From Thiorhodococcus mannitoliphagus (GTDB lineage: Bacteria > Pseudomonadota > Gammaproteobacteria > Chromatiales > Chromatiaceae), in the NCBI RefSeq assembly GCF_010915725.1, contig NZ_JAAIJR010000047.1, forward strand, positions 1 to 39,567: DNA of 39,567 bases, read 5' to 3'. The translations under genes and the position numbers were made by a program. The notes below the pieces were generated by a model that worked only from the letters and a program-made list of their open reading frames with translations, made no database searches and had not been told where the DNA came from. Positions within the stretch are counted from its first letter, which is position 1, and each line of letters starts with the position of its first letter. Shown one piece after another: positions 8,797 to 17,787 of this stretch.

Positions 8797-10692
8797 ATGG
8801 GCTATCAATCCGTCTACGACCGTTCAATGAGCGATCCGGCCGCGTTCTGGGCCGAGGCTGCAGCGCTGATCGACTGGGACAAGCCATGGGACCAGGTGCT
8901 CGATGAGAGCAACCCGCCCTTCTATCGCTGGTTCAGCGGCGCCAAGCTCAACACCTGCTACAACGCCGTCGACCGTCATGTCGCCGCGGGCCGCGGCGAC
9001 CAGGCCGCCATCATCTATGACAGTCCACTCACGGACACCAAGACAACCATCACCTACGCAGAGCTGCAAGACCAGGTTGCCCGCTTCGGCGGCGCACTCA
9101 AGGCCCAAGGCGTCGCGAAAGGCGATCGGGTCATCATCTATATGCCGATGGTCCCCGAGGCTGTCGTCGCCATGCTGGGCTGTGCCCGCATCGGCGCCAT
9201 TCACTCGGTGGTCTTCGGCGGCTTCTCATCGCGCGAACTGGCCACGCGTATTGATGACGCCAAGCCCAAGGTCATCGTCGCCGGCTCCTGCGGCATCGAG
9301 CCCAATCGAGTCGTGCACTATAAGCCTTTACTGGATGCTGCCATTGAGCAGGCGGAAAGCAAGCCGAAGCACTGCATCATCCTGCAGCGCCCGCAAGAAC
9401 CTGGGATCCTGGTGGCCGGACGCGACATCGGTTGGGCCGAGGCCATGGCAGCCGCAGAGCCGGCCGAGTGCGTCTCCGTCGAGGCGACCGACCCGCTCTA
9501 TGTTCTCTACACATCCGGCACAACAGGTCAGCCCAAAGGCGTCGTGCGCGACAATGGCGGCCACGCCGTCGCCATGGCCTGGAGCATGGGCAACGTCTAC
9601 GACGTGAAGCCGGGCGAGGTCTTCTGGGCGGCCTCCGATGTCGGCTGGGTGGTTGGGCATTCGTACATCGTCTACGCCCCGCTGCTGATGGGCTGCACCA
9701 CCATCGTCTACGAGGGCAAACCGGTTGGCACACCGGACGCTGGCGCCTTCTGGCGGGTCATCCAAGAACACCAAGTCTCCGTCCTCTTCACCGCGCCAAC
9801 CGCGTTCCGCGCCATCAAGCGCGACGACCCCAATGCCGAGCACCTCAAGCACTACGATCTCGGCGGCTTCCGCGCCCTCTTCCTAGCCGGCGAGCGCTGT
9901 GATCCGGATACGCTCGCCTGGGCGGAGCAGAAGCTTGGCGTGCCCGTCATCGACCATTGGTGGCAAACGGAGACCGGCTGGGCCATCGCGGCCAACTGCC
10001 TGGGCATCGAAGCGCTTCCCGTCAAACCTGGCTCACCCACACGCGCGGTGCCAGGCTATGACGTGCAAGTGCTCGACGACGAAGGCGAGCCCGTCAAGCC
10101 GGGAGACATCGGCCGGATCATGATCAAGCTGCCGCTGCCCCCTGCCTGCCTGCCGACCCTCTGGGGCAACGACGCCAGATTCGTTCAGTCCTATCTGGCG
10201 ACCCAACCGGGCTACTACCTCACCGGCGACGCGGGCTATATGGACGAAGACGGCTATCTCTTCGTCATGAGCCGGATCGACGACATCATCAACGTCGCCG
10301 GCCACAGGCTCTCGACCGGCGGCATGGAGGCGGTCTTGGCGTCGCATCCTGACATCGCCGAGTGCGCCGTCATCGGCGCCGCCGACCAGCTCAAGGGCGA
10401 GCTGCCGCTCGGCTTGGTCGTGCTCAAGTCGGGCGTGAACCGCGACAAGGCAGAGATCGCCAAGGAGCTGGTCGGACTGGTGCGTGATCAGATTGGTCCG
10501 GTCGCCGCGTTCAAGACGGTCGTCGTCGTCGAGCGGCTGCCCAAGACCCGCTCAGGCAAGATCCTGCGCGGCACCATGAAGGCCATCGCCGACGGCAAGG
10601 AGTATCGTCTGCCCGCCACTATCGACGATCCTGCCATTCTCGAAGAGATCACCACGGCACTCTCGGTCATCGGCTACGCCAAGCACGACTGA
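8797..10692 (+). CDS. prpE: Propionyl-CoA synthetase
   Basis: PrpE activates propionate with ATP and CoA, feeding the methylcitrate cycle encoded at 13-17 kb. The 631-residue acyl-adenylate-forming enzyme has the P-loop YTSGTTGQPKG at 238-248, a WWQTETGW motif at 388-395, YLTGD at 474-478, and the C-terminal lysine K588 in RSGKILRG. That lysine is the classical acetylation or propionylation site that switches related enzymes off. I chose the ATG at 8797 because GGAGGA lies 7 bases before it; an in-frame TTG at 8782 is part of that site. It lies apart from prpBCD, with two unrelated genes and the regulator between, and no copy of the regulator palindrome is seen upstream. Confidence 0.94.
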   Translation: MGYQSVYDRSMSDPAAFWAEAAALIDWDKPWDQVLDESNPPFYRWFSGAKLNTCYNAVDRHVAAGRGDQAAIIYDSPLTDTKTTITYAELQDQVARFGGALKAQGVAKGDRVIIYMPMVPEAVVAMLGCARIGAIHSVVFGGFSSRELATRIDDAKPKVIVAGSCGIEPNRVVHYKPLLDAAIEQAESKPKHCIILQRPQEPGILVAGRDIGWAEAMAAAEPAECVSVEATDPLYVLYTSGTTGQPKGVVRDNGGHAVAMAWSMGNVYDVKPGEVFWAASDVGWVVGHSYIVYAPLLMGCTTIVYEGKPVGTPDAGAFWRVIQEHQVSVLFTAPTAFRAIKRDDPNAEHLKHYDLGGFRALFLAGERCDPDTLAWAEQKLGVPVIDHWWQTETGWAIAANCLGIEALPVKPGSPTRAVPGYDVQVLDDEGEPVKPGDIGRIMIKLPLPPACLPTLWGNDARFVQSYLATQPGYYLTGDAGYMDEDGYLFVMSRIDDIINVAGHRLSTGGMEAVLASHPDIAECAVIGAADQLKGELPLGLVVLKSGVNRDKAEIAKELVGLVRDQIGPVAAFKTVVVVERLPKTRSGKILRGTMKAIADGKEYRLPATIDDPAILEEITTALSVIGYAKHD

Positions 10693-10763
10693 AGGCGCTG
10701 CACCCAGAGGGCCAGGTCGGCACCCAGACTGACCTGACCCTCATCCGACAGGCGCATCACGAT

Positions 10764-10805
10764 CACCGACCACCGACCACCGACCACCGACCACCGACCA
10801 CCGAC
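10764..10805. repeat. Six perfect copies of a 7-bp tandem repeat
   Basis: The unit CACCGAC is repeated six times without error over 42 bases. It lies between the 3' ends of prpE and the convergent DUF3096 gene, ending just before the stop codon of the latter. It resembles heptamer tandem repeats of other bacteria and may change length by slippage. Confidence 0.9.
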
Positions 10806-11102
10806 TCAGAATCGCAGGATCCCAGCTTCGCGTAAGCCAAGGAGAATGAGATAGATCCCGACGACATAGTTGAGGATCGCCGGCTTAATGAGGACGACCA
10901 CACCCGCGACGAGAGAGATAATAGGCATCGGGCGAATCGCCTGCCCATAGAAGAACTGCAAGAGGCCAAGGGCGCCAATCAAGAGCAGGTAGGCGGCGAT
11001 CGCATAGTTGAGGATGCGCGGCACCAGCAGAATGACCAAGCCAGCGACGATCGCGACCACGGCCTCCATCGGCCAGTGCTGAAGCATCTGCGGAATGTCC
11101 AT
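10806..11102 (-). CDS. DUF3096 small membrane protein
   Basis: The 98-residue product is almost entirely hydrophobic, with about three membrane segments and an internal duplication: VPRILNYAIAAYLLLIG is echoed by IKPAILNYVVGIYLILLG. This matches the DUF3096 family of small inner-membrane proteins, whose role is unknown. The ATG at 11102 is preceded by AAGGAGA, so the longer open frame up to 11171 is not needed. It is convergent with prpE, divergent from the next gene, and probably transcribed alone. Confidence 0.85.
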   Translation of the reverse strand: MDIPQMLQHWPMEAVVAIVAGLVILLVPRILNYAIAAYLLLIGALGLLQFFYGQAIRPMPIISLVAGVVVLIKPAILNYVVGIYLILLGLREAGILRF

Positions 11103-11308
11103 TCGAGTCTTCTCCTTCAGGACGAAAGGGCGATGCCTTCGGCAGCGACTCAGGAGCCACGCCAGCCGCACACCGCGCTAAATGAAAACAGGTTTCGGCC
11201 ACGAAGCCGATCGACTCAGCGTCTTGCGACCAGCGCAGTTTGCAGGAAGCCCCTTTTGGATGCGACCTCTGCCGCTCGCATGACGACGACAGCGTCGAGG
11301 GAAGCACC

Positions 11309-11965
11309 ATGCCCCGCGCAGAGAGCGCACCGCAATCACCTCCAAGCCGCCGCGCCCGCACGCTGATCTTCGCGCGCGCGCCCATTGCAGGCCAGGTCAA
11401 GACACGTCTCATCCCGGCCCTGGGCGCCGCCGGCGCAGCAGCCCTGCATCTGCGGCTTCTAGCCCATCTCGTCGATAGCCTGAGCGCGGCCAAGCTGACG
11501 CCACTGGAGCTTTGGGTCACGCCGGATACTAGCCACCCTTGCTTCGCCAGCCTTGCCGAAAACGATGGCGTCAGCCTGCACATTCAGCGTGGGGCGGATC
11601 TGGGCGAGCGCCTCGCAGCCGCTGCCGCAAGTGGGCTCACCCGCGCCGACGCCGTCATCCTGATCGGGACCGACTGCCCTCAGCTCTCACCCCGATACCT
11701 CAGTCGAGCCATCGATCAGCTGGACCAGCATGACGCCGTGCTCGGCCCCGCCATGGACGGCGGCTATGTGCTCCTTGGGCTCAAACGACCGGCCAGTCAC
11801 CTCTTCGCGGAGATTCCCTGGGGCGGGGATCGTGTCGCCGAGCTGACGCGGCAGCGTCTAGGTGACCTCGGCTGGAGCTGGGCCGAGCTGACAGCCTTAC
11901 CCGACATCGACCGCCCAGAAGATCTGCGACACCTTCCCCGAGATCTGAGCCCCATTCACCGTTAA
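11309..11965 (+). CDS. TIGR04282-family glycosyltransferase (DUF2064)
   Basis: This 218-residue protein matches the DUF2064/TIGR04282 family, related to nucleotidyltransferase-like GT-A folds and linked in some bacteria to arsenosugar synthesis. The N-terminal IFARAPIAGQVKTRL motif, the central GTDCPQL motif, and GPAMDGGYVLLGL are family hallmarks; the aspartates are probably metal and nucleotide ligands. The ATG at 11309 is chosen for its GAGGGA ribosome site, although the frame is open from 11240. No arsenic or sugar genes are beside it, so the substrate is open. Confidence 0.82.
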   Translation: MPRAESAPQSPPSRRARTLIFARAPIAGQVKTRLIPALGAAGAAALHLRLLAHLVDSLSAAKLTPLELWVTPDTSHPCFASLAENDGVSLHIQRGADLGERLAAAAASGLTRADAVILIGTDCPQLSPRYLSRAIDQLDQHDAVLGPAMDGGYVLLGLKRPASHLFAEIPWGGDRVAELTRQRLGDLGWSWAELTALPDIDRPEDLRHLPRDLSPIHR

Positions 11966-12059
11966 GAAAAGCGCACCTCAGAGCGCCACTCACCCGAGGC
12001 TCACAGCAAGCGGCGTCGAGCCTGTCTTGCGGTTGCTGCCCACCCTGCTTTCTGTTGAA

Positions 12060-12069
12060 GTGTCGACAC
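12060..12069. promoter_or_regulatory. GntR operator candidate 1 (GTGTCGACAC)
   Basis: This is a perfect 10-bp palindrome with the TGTCGACA core, 51 bp upstream of the -35 box of the regulator gene. It is the most distant of three related sites and may help cooperative binding. Confidence 0.5.
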
Positions 12070-12104
12070 ACCAAATCCGATCATTTCCATCTGACTCTTC
12101 GCGC

Positions 12105-12116
12105 ATTGTCGACAAT
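12105..12116. promoter_or_regulatory. GntR operator candidate 2 (ATTGTCGACAAT)
   Basis: This perfect 12-bp palindrome ends 4 bases before the -35 box. The form fits the short dyads bound by GntR/FCD regulators. Comparative genomics has described GntR-type propionate regulators (PrpQ) in proteobacteria, and this could be such a site; that link is from memory and not shown by the sequence. Confidence 0.6.
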
Positions 12117-12120
12117 ATGC

Positions 12121-12148
12121 TTGACATGCAGCCCAGAAGCGTTAATTT
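12121..12148 (+). promoter_or_regulatory. Sigma-70 promoter of the GntR-prp operon
   Basis: A perfect TTGACA (12121-12126) and a TAATTT box (12143-12148) are 16 bases apart. The expected start of transcription is near 12155. The box pair is flanked by palindromes on both sides, a standard arrangement for autorepression. Confidence 0.65.
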
Positions 12149-12167
12149 ATGCCGAAAGCACAGTCTG

Positions 12168-12179
12168 AGTGTCGACACT
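12168..12179. promoter_or_regulatory. GntR operator candidate 3 (AGTGTCGACACT)
   Basis: This perfect 12-bp palindrome lies between the presumed transcription start and the ATG at 12186. A repressor bound here would block elongation or the ribosome site. Confidence 0.6.
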
Positions 12180-12185
12180 TAAGCC

Positions 12186-12878
12186 ATGGCCATCACCGCT
12201 GAAGCTTTACCCGAAACGACGGCGACCATCGCGGATCGCATCTTCGACAAATTGCGCCAAGCCATCGTCGAGGGCGAGATCCCGCCTGGCAGCAAGATCA
12301 GCGAGCCCGTGCTGGCGGCACGCTTTGGCATCAGCCGCGGCCCCTTGCGCGAGGCCATGCGCCGGCTCGAATCGAGCAGCCTGGTCGAGCGCAAGCCCAA
12401 CATTGGAGCACGGGTCATTACGCTCACCAGTGCACAGCTGCTGGAGATCTACGTGATCCGTGAGGCACTGGAAGGCATGGCCGCGCGACTGGCAGCCGAG
12501 CAGATGTCGGACGCTGCAATCGCCGACCTCAAGCGCTTGCTGACCCAGCACCGCAAGGATGTCGCCCAAGAGGAGTGGCAAGCCTACTTCCAGAAGGAAG
12601 GTGACCTGGACTTCCACTTCCGCATCGTTCAGGGCAGCGGCAACCGTCGCCTCGCCACCATCCTCTGTAACGACCTCTATCACCTGGCACGCATGTACCG
12701 CTGCCAGTTCGGCATGAAGAGCGACCGAGCCAGGGACGCCCTCAAGGAACACGAACTGGTCGTCGACGCCATCGCCGAGCGCGATGGCGAGCTGGCGGAG
12801 TGGCTGATGCGACGCCATATCCGCGCCTCGCGCAAGGCGACCGAGCGACGACTCGCGGCCATGCGAGAAAGCCTCTAG
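12186..12878 (+). CDS. GntR-family (FCD) regulator of the prp operon
   Basis: The 230-residue regulator has an N-terminal winged helix-turn-helix (about residues 15-78, including ISEPVLAARFGISRGPLREAMRRL split over the recognition region) and a C-terminal helical FCD ligand domain (about 85-225). DFHFRIVQ and the later KEHELVVDAI supply the histidines that usually bind a metal. It directly precedes prpB on the same strand, so it is probably the local regulator of propionate catabolism, sensing an intermediate such as methylcitrate; the ligand is inferred. Three TGTCGACA palindromes surround its promoter. It could also act as an activator. Confidence 0.88.
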   Translation: MAITAEALPETTATIADRIFDKLRQAIVEGEIPPGSKISEPVLAARFGISRGPLREAMRRLESSSLVERKPNIGARVITLTSAQLLEIYVIREALEGMAARLAAEQMSDAAIADLKRLLTQHRKDVAQEEWQAYFQKEGDLDFHFRIVQGSGNRRLATILCNDLYHLARMYRCQFGMKSDRARDALKEHELVVDAIAERDGELAEWLMRRHIRASRKATERRLAAMRESL

Positions 12879-12975
12879 AGGCGTACAGAACACAGAGAAT
12901 CGTCGATGGCGGCGTTGCGCTGATCCTTGACGGAGAGACCGCGCTTCAAGCATCCGAATGGATTGAAAACCCTCG

Positions 12976-13002
12976 TACCTTGCGACCGTATACCTTGCGA
13001 CC
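12976..13002. repeat. Direct repeat upstream of prpB
   Basis: TACCTTGCGACC occurs at 12976-12987 and again at 12991-13002, a 15-bp period. It lies in the 166-bp gap between the regulator and prpB, about 45 bp before the prpB start. It may be an activator site or a duplication without function. Confidence 0.5.
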
Positions 13003-13044
13003 CGATGAGAGCGCATCCAAGACCTATCACAGGAGCCCAACACC

Positions 13045-13935
13045 ATGAGTGATCAGATAACAGCTGGCGCCAAGCTGCGTCTCGCCGTCCAAGAAGAGCG
13101 CCCGCTGCAAGTGGTCGGTGCCATCAACGCCTATCACGCCAGAATGGCCGAGCGCACCGGCTACCGCGCACTCTATCTGTCCGGCGGCGGCGTCGCGGCC
13201 GGCTCCTATGGTGTGCCAGACCTCGGCATGACCAGCCTAGACAACGTGCTGGAAGATGTCAGCCGCATTACCTATGCGACTGACCTGCCGCTGCTTGTCG
13301 ACGCCGACACGGGCTGGGGCAGCGCCTTCAACATCGCCCGCACCGTCAAGCAACTCATCCGCAACGGCGCGGCCGGCTGCCATATCGAGGATCAGGTCGC
13401 GGCCAAGCGCTGCGGTCATCGCCCAAACAAAGCGGTGGTGTCGAAAGAGGAGATGGTCGATCGCATCAAGGCCGCCGTGGACGCACGTACCGATGATTTC
13501 GTCATCATGGCCCGCACCGACGCGCTCGCCGTCGAGGGCATGGACGCGGCCATCGAGCGCGCCATCGCCTGCGTCGAGGCCGGCGCCGACATGATCTTCC
13601 CCGAGGCCATGACCGAACTCGCCCAGTATCGGCAGTTCACCGCAGCGGTCGGAGTGCCGGTGCTCGCCAACATCACCGAGTTCGGTGCCACGCCGCTGTT
13701 CAAGACCGACGAGCTGGCGGAAGTCGGCGTCTCCTTGGTGCTCTATCCGCTGTCGGCTTTCCGCGCCATGAACCTGGCCGCGCTCAACGTCTACCAGGCC
13801 ATCCGTCGCGACGGGACGCAGGCCGGGGTGCTCGACACCATGCAAACGCGCATGGACCTCTACGACTATCTGGATTACCACAGTTTCGAGCAGAAGCTTG
13901 ATGCACTGTTCGCCCAGGGAAAGGCAGAAGAATAG
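13045..13935 (+). CDS. prpB: 2-Methylisocitrate lyase
   Basis: PrpB cleaves 2-methylisocitrate into pyruvate and succinate, the last step of the methylcitrate cycle. The 296-residue protein is an isocitrate-lyase-family TIM barrel, with the signature KRCGH at 121-125 carrying the catalytic cysteine. DADTGWG (87-93) and EDQ (115-117) bind the metal and substrate. The shorter length and motif context distinguish it from isocitrate lyase proper. AGGAG lies 9 bases before the ATG. It is followed by prpC and prpD on the same strand. Confidence 0.95.
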   Translation: MSDQITAGAKLRLAVQEERPLQVVGAINAYHARMAERTGYRALYLSGGGVAAGSYGVPDLGMTSLDNVLEDVSRITYATDLPLLVDADTGWGSAFNIARTVKQLIRNGAAGCHIEDQVAAKRCGHRPNKAVVSKEEMVDRIKAAVDARTDDFVIMARTDALAVEGMDAAIERAIACVEAGADMIFPEAMTELAQYRQFTAAVGVPVLANITEFGATPLFKTDELAEVGVSLVLYPLSAFRAMNLAALNVYQAIRRDGTQAGVLDTMQTRMDLYDYLDYHSFEQKLDALFAQGKAEE

Positions 13936-14040
13936 CGATCGCCCGAGCCCATTCGCAACGATCGATCGCCCCCTCACGATTGGGTCCGCACCGGCCAAGA
14001 CATTGGCCGGACACCACTCCAGACCGAGGAGATACCTAAC

Positions 14041-15195
14041 ATGGCAGAGAACCAACAAAGCCACTTGCCCAAGCCGAAGAAGTCCGTCGCCCTGTCCGGA
14101 ACCACCGCCGGCAACACCGCCATCTGCACGGTTGGCCGCACCGGCAATGATCTGCATTATCGCGGCTACGACATCCTCGACTTCGCCGATCATGCCGAGT
14201 TCGAGGAGATCGCCCACCTGCTGATCCACGAGCGACTCCCGACCCGCAGCGAGCTGGCAGCCTACAAGCAGAAGCTCAAGGCCCTGCGCGGACTGCCCGC
14301 GGCGCTCAAGACGGCCCTGGAGCAACTGCCGCCCTCGGCTCACCCCATGGACGTGATGCGTACCGCCTGCTCAGTGCTGGGCACCCTGGAGCCCGAGAAG
14401 GACAGCATGCCCACCGCCGCGGCGCGCGACATCAGCGACCGGCTCATCGCCAGCTTCGGCTCCATGCTGCTCTACTGGTATCACTTCGCGCACAACGGCC
14501 GCCGCATCGAGGTCGAGACCGACGACGACTCCATCGGCGGCCACTTCCTGCACCTGCTGCACGGCGCAACCCCGAGCGACGAATGGGTCCGCGCCATGCA
14601 CACCTCGCTCATCCTCTACGCCGAGCATGAGTTCAATGCCTCGACCTTCGCTGCACGGGTCGTCGCCGGCACCAACTCCGACATCTACTCGGCCATCGCC
14701 GGCGCCATTGGCGCGCTGCGCGGCCCCAAGCACGGCGGTGCCAACGAGGCCGCTTGCGAGATCCAGCAGCGTTACGCGACAGCGGATGAGGCCGAAGCGG
14801 ACATCACCGAGCGCGTCGGCCGCAAGGAGATCATCATCGGCTTCGGCCACCCGGTCTACACCATCTCCGACCCACGCAACGAAGTGATCAAGTCGGTCGC
14901 CAAGCGCCTGTCCGAAGGCAACGGCAACATGCGGATGTTCGAGGTTGCGGACCGTCTGGAGAGCGTCATGTGGGACCTCAAGAAGATGTTCCCGAACCTC
15001 GACTGGTTCTCCGCCGTGTCCTACGCCCAGATGGGCGTACCGACCGCGCTCTTCACCCCCATCTTCGTCATCTCGCGCACCACCGGCTGGGCCGCTCACG
15101 TCATCGAGCAGCGCCTGGACGGCAAGATCATCCGCCCGAGCGCCAACTATATCGGCGTCGAGAACCTGAGCTGGGTGCCGATCGAGCAGCGCTGA
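14041..15195 (+). CDS. prpC: 2-Methylcitrate synthase
   Basis: PrpC condenses propionyl-CoA and oxaloacetate. The 384-residue protein has the citrate-synthase catalytic triad: H231 in PKHGGANE, H270 in GFGHPVY, and D321 in NLDWFSA. The size and the place between prpB and prpD favour methylcitrate synthase over housekeeping citrate synthase, although such enzymes often accept both acyl-CoAs. GAGGAGA lies upstream of the ATG. Confidence 0.94.
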   Translation: MAENQQSHLPKPKKSVALSGTTAGNTAICTVGRTGNDLHYRGYDILDFADHAEFEEIAHLLIHERLPTRSELAAYKQKLKALRGLPAALKTALEQLPPSAHPMDVMRTACSVLGTLEPEKDSMPTAAARDISDRLIASFGSMLLYWYHFAHNGRRIEVETDDDSIGGHFLHLLHGATPSDEWVRAMHTSLILYAEHEFNASTFAARVVAGTNSDIYSAIAGAIGALRGPKHGGANEAACEIQQRYATADEAEADITERVGRKEIIIGFGHPVYTISDPRNEVIKSVAKRLSEGNGNMRMFEVADRLESVMWDLKKMFPNLDWFSAVSYAQMGVPTALFTPIFVISRTTGWAAHVIEQRLDGKIIRPSANYIGVENLSWVPIEQR

Positions 15196-15209
15196 TTTCT
15201 CAACTTAGA

Positions 15210-15304
15210 AAGCGTCCATCAACAACTTCCCCCCTTTCGCAAAGGGGGGCTAGGGGGGATTTCGGGCGGCATCGCTCGCATCGGGAAACAATTGATGGAC
15301 ACTT
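15210..15304. mobile_element. 95-bp MITE-like element between prpC and prpD
   Basis: AAGCGTCCATCAA (15210-15222) and TTGATGGACACTT (15292-15304) form 13-bp inverted ends with one mismatch. Inside is a strong hairpin with CCCCCCTTT at 15229-15237 and AAAGGGGGG at 15241-15249, then CTAGGGGGGATTT. This inner motif resembles a widespread intergenic repeat of proteobacteria and cyanobacteria. No target duplication is evident. It splits an otherwise compact operon; the rest of the 285-bp gap holds no gene. Confidence 0.55.
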
Positions 15305-15480
15305 GCTTATCGAACCGCCAAGGCACAACGAGCACGAAGGTTGCCTGACGGGGTTCTGAGTCACCCCCAAGGACCCCTCAATCGACAGGCCCGAGCGGGG
15401 CAAGGGAGCAGCCCCCGATGCACCTTTTCCGCCCCCTTTGCGCCTTTGCGCGGTTCTAGTTTTCACTTTAGGAGACATCC

Positions 15481-16929
15481 ATGAGTTCACACATCGCCGA
15501 CGCCAATGTGCGTCCGGATCCGGACCAGGAACTGGTCGCGATCGCAGACTATGTCTGCGACTACAAGATCGACTCGCAAGAGGCGATCACCACTGCACGC
15601 CACTGCCTCATGGACTCCCTGAGCTGCGCATTACTGGCCCTGCAGTACCCCGAATGCACCAAGCACCTTGGCCCCATCGTTCCTGGAACCACGGTGCCAA
15701 GCGGCGCGCGTGTGCCCGGCACTCAGCACACCTTGGATCCGGTCAAAGCAGCCTGGGACATCGGCGCCATGGTGCGCTGGCTGGACTTCAACGACACCTG
15801 GCTCGCCGCCGAGTGGGGACATCCGTCTGACAACCTAGGCGCCATCCTAGGGCTGGGCGACTATCTCTCGCGCAAGGCCGTGGCCGACGGCGCAGCACCC
15901 CTAAAGGTTAGCGACGTGCTGCACTACATGGTCAAGGCCCATGAGATCCAGGGCGTGCTGGCGCTGGAGAACAGCTTCAACCGGGTCGGACTCGACCACG
16001 TGTTGCTGGTCAAGGTCGCCTCGGCCGGCGTCGCCGCGCTCATGCTGGGCGCCGACAAGGATCAGGTCATCGACACCCTGTCGCAGGCCTGGGTCGACGG
16101 ACAATCGCTCCGGACCTATCGCCACGCCCCCAACACTGGCTCGCGCAAGTCCTGGGCAGCCGGCGACGCCAGCTCCCGCGCGGTGCGGCTGGCCATGATG
16201 GTGCAGAAAGGAGAGATGGGACTGCCCTCGGTCCTGAGCGCGCCGCGCTGGGGCTTCTATGACGTGCTCTTCAAGGGCAACAAGTTCGCCTTCCAGCGCG
16301 ACTACGGCAGTTACGTGATGGAGAACATCCTGTTCAAGATCAGCTTCCCGGCCGAGTTCCATGCCCAAACCGCCGCCGAGTGCGCCATGACGCTGCATGC
16401 GCAAGTCAAGGACCGCATCGACCAGATCGAGCGCATCGAGCTGACCACCCAGGAATCCGCCATACGCATCATCAGCAAGGACGGCCCGCTCCACAATCCG
16501 GCCGACCGCGACCACTGCCTGCAGTACATGGTCGCCGTGCCGCTCATCTTTGGACGACTGACGGCCAACGACTACGAGGACGCAGTCGCCCAGGACCCGC
16601 GCATCGACGCCCTGCGCGAGAAGATGGTGGTCAGCGAGGATCCGCGCTACACCCAGGAGTATCTGGATCCCGACAAGCGCTCCATCGCCAACGCGGTGCA
16701 GGTGTTCTTCAGCGACGGCTCCAAGACCGAGAAGGTCGAGGTCGAGTACCCCATCGGTCACCGCCGCCGTCGCGCCGAGGGCATTCCAGTCCTTGAGGCC
16801 AAGTTCCTCAACGCACTGCAGACCCGCTTCCCCAAGGGTCAGGCGCAACGCATCTACGACCTCTGCCAGGACGAGCAGGCATTGATGTCAACGCCGCTCA
16901 ATCAGTTCATGGATCTCTTCGTGATCTGA
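15481..16929 (+). CDS. prpD: 2-Methylcitrate dehydratase
   Basis: PrpD dehydrates 2-methylcitrate to 2-methylaconitate or the cis-aconitate form on the way to methylisocitrate. The 482-residue protein belongs to the MmgE/PrpD family, with a helical N-terminal half and the motifs LDFNDTW (about residues 101-107), HPSDNLG and [10 protein letters not shown] (about 281-290). It does not bind an Fe-S cluster, unlike AcnD. TAGGAG precedes the ATG. It is probably the last gene of the prp operon. No acnD or prpF is present, so the classical PrpD route applies. Confidence 0.94.
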   Translation: MSSHIADANVRPDPDQELVAIADYVCDYKIDSQEAITTARHCLMDSLSCALLALQYPECTKHLGPIVPGTTVPSGARVPGTQHTLDPVKAAWDIGAMVRWLDFNDTWLAAEWGHPSDNLGAILGLGDYLSRKAVADGAAPLKVSDVLHYMVKAHEIQGVLALENSFNRVGLDHVLLVKVASAGVAALMLGADKDQVIDTLSQAWVDGQSLRTYRHAPNTGSRKSWAAGDASSRAVRLAMMVQKGEMGLPSVLSAPRWGFYDVLFKGNKFAFQRDYGSYVMENILFKISFPAEFHAQTAAECAMTLHAQVKDRIDQIERIELTTQESAIRIISKDGPLHNPADRDHCLQYMVAVPLIFGRLTANDYEDAVAQDPRIDALREKMVVSEDPRYTQEYLDPDKRSIANAVQVFFSDGSKTEKVEVEYPIGHRRRRAEGIPVLEAKFLNALQTRFPKGQAQRIYDLCQDEQALMSTPLNQFMDLFVI

Positions 16930-17652
16930 GAAGCTGTCTGGAAACTCCTAGGGAGGCTTCGCCTCAGACCGACGAGTCATGTCATCGGGATCGCTATCGG
17001 GGTCGGAATCGCTATCGTCGGTTCGATCCAGATCCCGACGGCCTTGGATGGTCGGACGCTTCATCGAAATTTGACTCATCTGCGAGCATTTTGCGCCCTC
17101 AAGGATCCTAGGGACCTCTACGATGATTTCCAGACAGCCTCTGAGGCGATGCCTGTCAAAGCTCGGAGGCTATCTGCTCAACACCTATCGGTTTCCCGAA
17201 ATCAACCGGAACAGCCGCTCCAAACCTGCGTAGCCAGGCCATCCTGGCCTGGTTTGCCAGGGCTGGAAGCCCTGGCTACATAAAACCGATAGGTGGTGAG
17301 GGCTATCTGACAAACCTCGGGGCGGCCTTGGTCGCCCTTGGTGCTGGCGGGAGGGCGAATGAAGTCGCCCTACGACTCAAGCGATTGCACGATTCAGACA
17401 GCCTCTCATCGCCGCTGACCTGTCTCGAGGCCCGCTTTGCCTGCCGCACCGGCGATCACAGAGCCCGCCGGTGCTCCTTGAAGCCGTACCTCGATCTGGC
17501 GCGCCAGCTCGTATGAGAGCTTCCGACAATCGCCTAACGGCATCCGGGTGCTCCCCAGCGCGATGCGCGGGGAGCGTCTGGCTTGCAGCCTGAGGCCCAA
17601 AGATTCTGCCGCTGAGTGACGCACCCTGGGTGGCTGACAGCCACTCCTGGAA
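16930..17652. other. 723-bp gene-free region after prpD, rich in repeats
   Basis: No reading frame here looks coding. The region has a duplicated ATCGCTATCG motif near 16989-17016, a 12-base direct repeat CAGACAGCCTCT at 17131-17142 and 17395-17406, and the MITE-like element at 17177-17300. Such repeat clusters are common between genes of purple sulfur bacteria. I see no clear prpD terminator. Confidence 0.6.
17177..17300. mobile_element. 124-bp MITE-like element with 18-bp inverted ends and 9-bp direct repeats
   Basis: CTCAACACCTATCGGTTT (17177-17194) and AAACCGATAGGTGGTGAG (17283-17300) are inverted ends with 17 of 18 matches. The 9-bp word GGCTATCTG lies directly outside on both sides (17168-17176 and 17301-17309), as a target duplication would. 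Internally, a second inverted pair (GTAGCCAGG and CCTGGCTAC) forms a nested stem. No transposase is encoded, so it would need one from elsewhere. A 9-bp duplication is known for several IS families; the parent element is not in this window. Confidence 0.75.
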
Positions 17653-17787
17653 TCATTGGTCGGTCTTGTCTGACTTCACACGAACCAGGTTCACAAACTT
17701 GAACTGCAGGCGCTTGGCCCAGGCCGGCTGCTGCCAATTCCAACCAATCACGATCCCAATAGCCAATCCGATCAGCATCTGAGTCAT
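17653..17787 (-). CDS. 44-residue membrane peptide, unknown
   Basis: This short gene encodes one hydrophobic segment (about residues 3-16, LIGLAIGIVIGWNW without breaks) followed by a basic tail rich in K and R. GGAGG lies 8 bases before the ATG at 17787; another ATG at 17793 is only 2 bases from the same site, so the second is preferred. It may be a small inner-membrane protein. No family is recognised. The good ribosome site in a long gap with few other frames supports it. Confidence 0.5.
   Translation of the reverse strand: MTQMLIGLAIGIVIGWNWQQPAWAKRLQFKFVNLVRVKSDKTDQ

Noticed and set aside
10764-10805. CRISPR array
   Set aside because: The repeat is a simple 7-bp tandem without spacers, and no cas genes are near. 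The CARF-like domain at 18.5 kb is on a sigma-54 activator and is not a Cas protein.
13237-14343. Long minus-strand frame opposite prpB and prpC (368 codons)
   Set aside because: It is antisense to two well-identified genes, is rich in G, A, D and H as expected for a shadow frame in GC-rich DNA, and matches no family.
15901-16848. Long minus-strand frame opposite prpD (315 codons)
   Set aside because: It lies fully inside prpD and has the low-complexity composition of an antisense frame.
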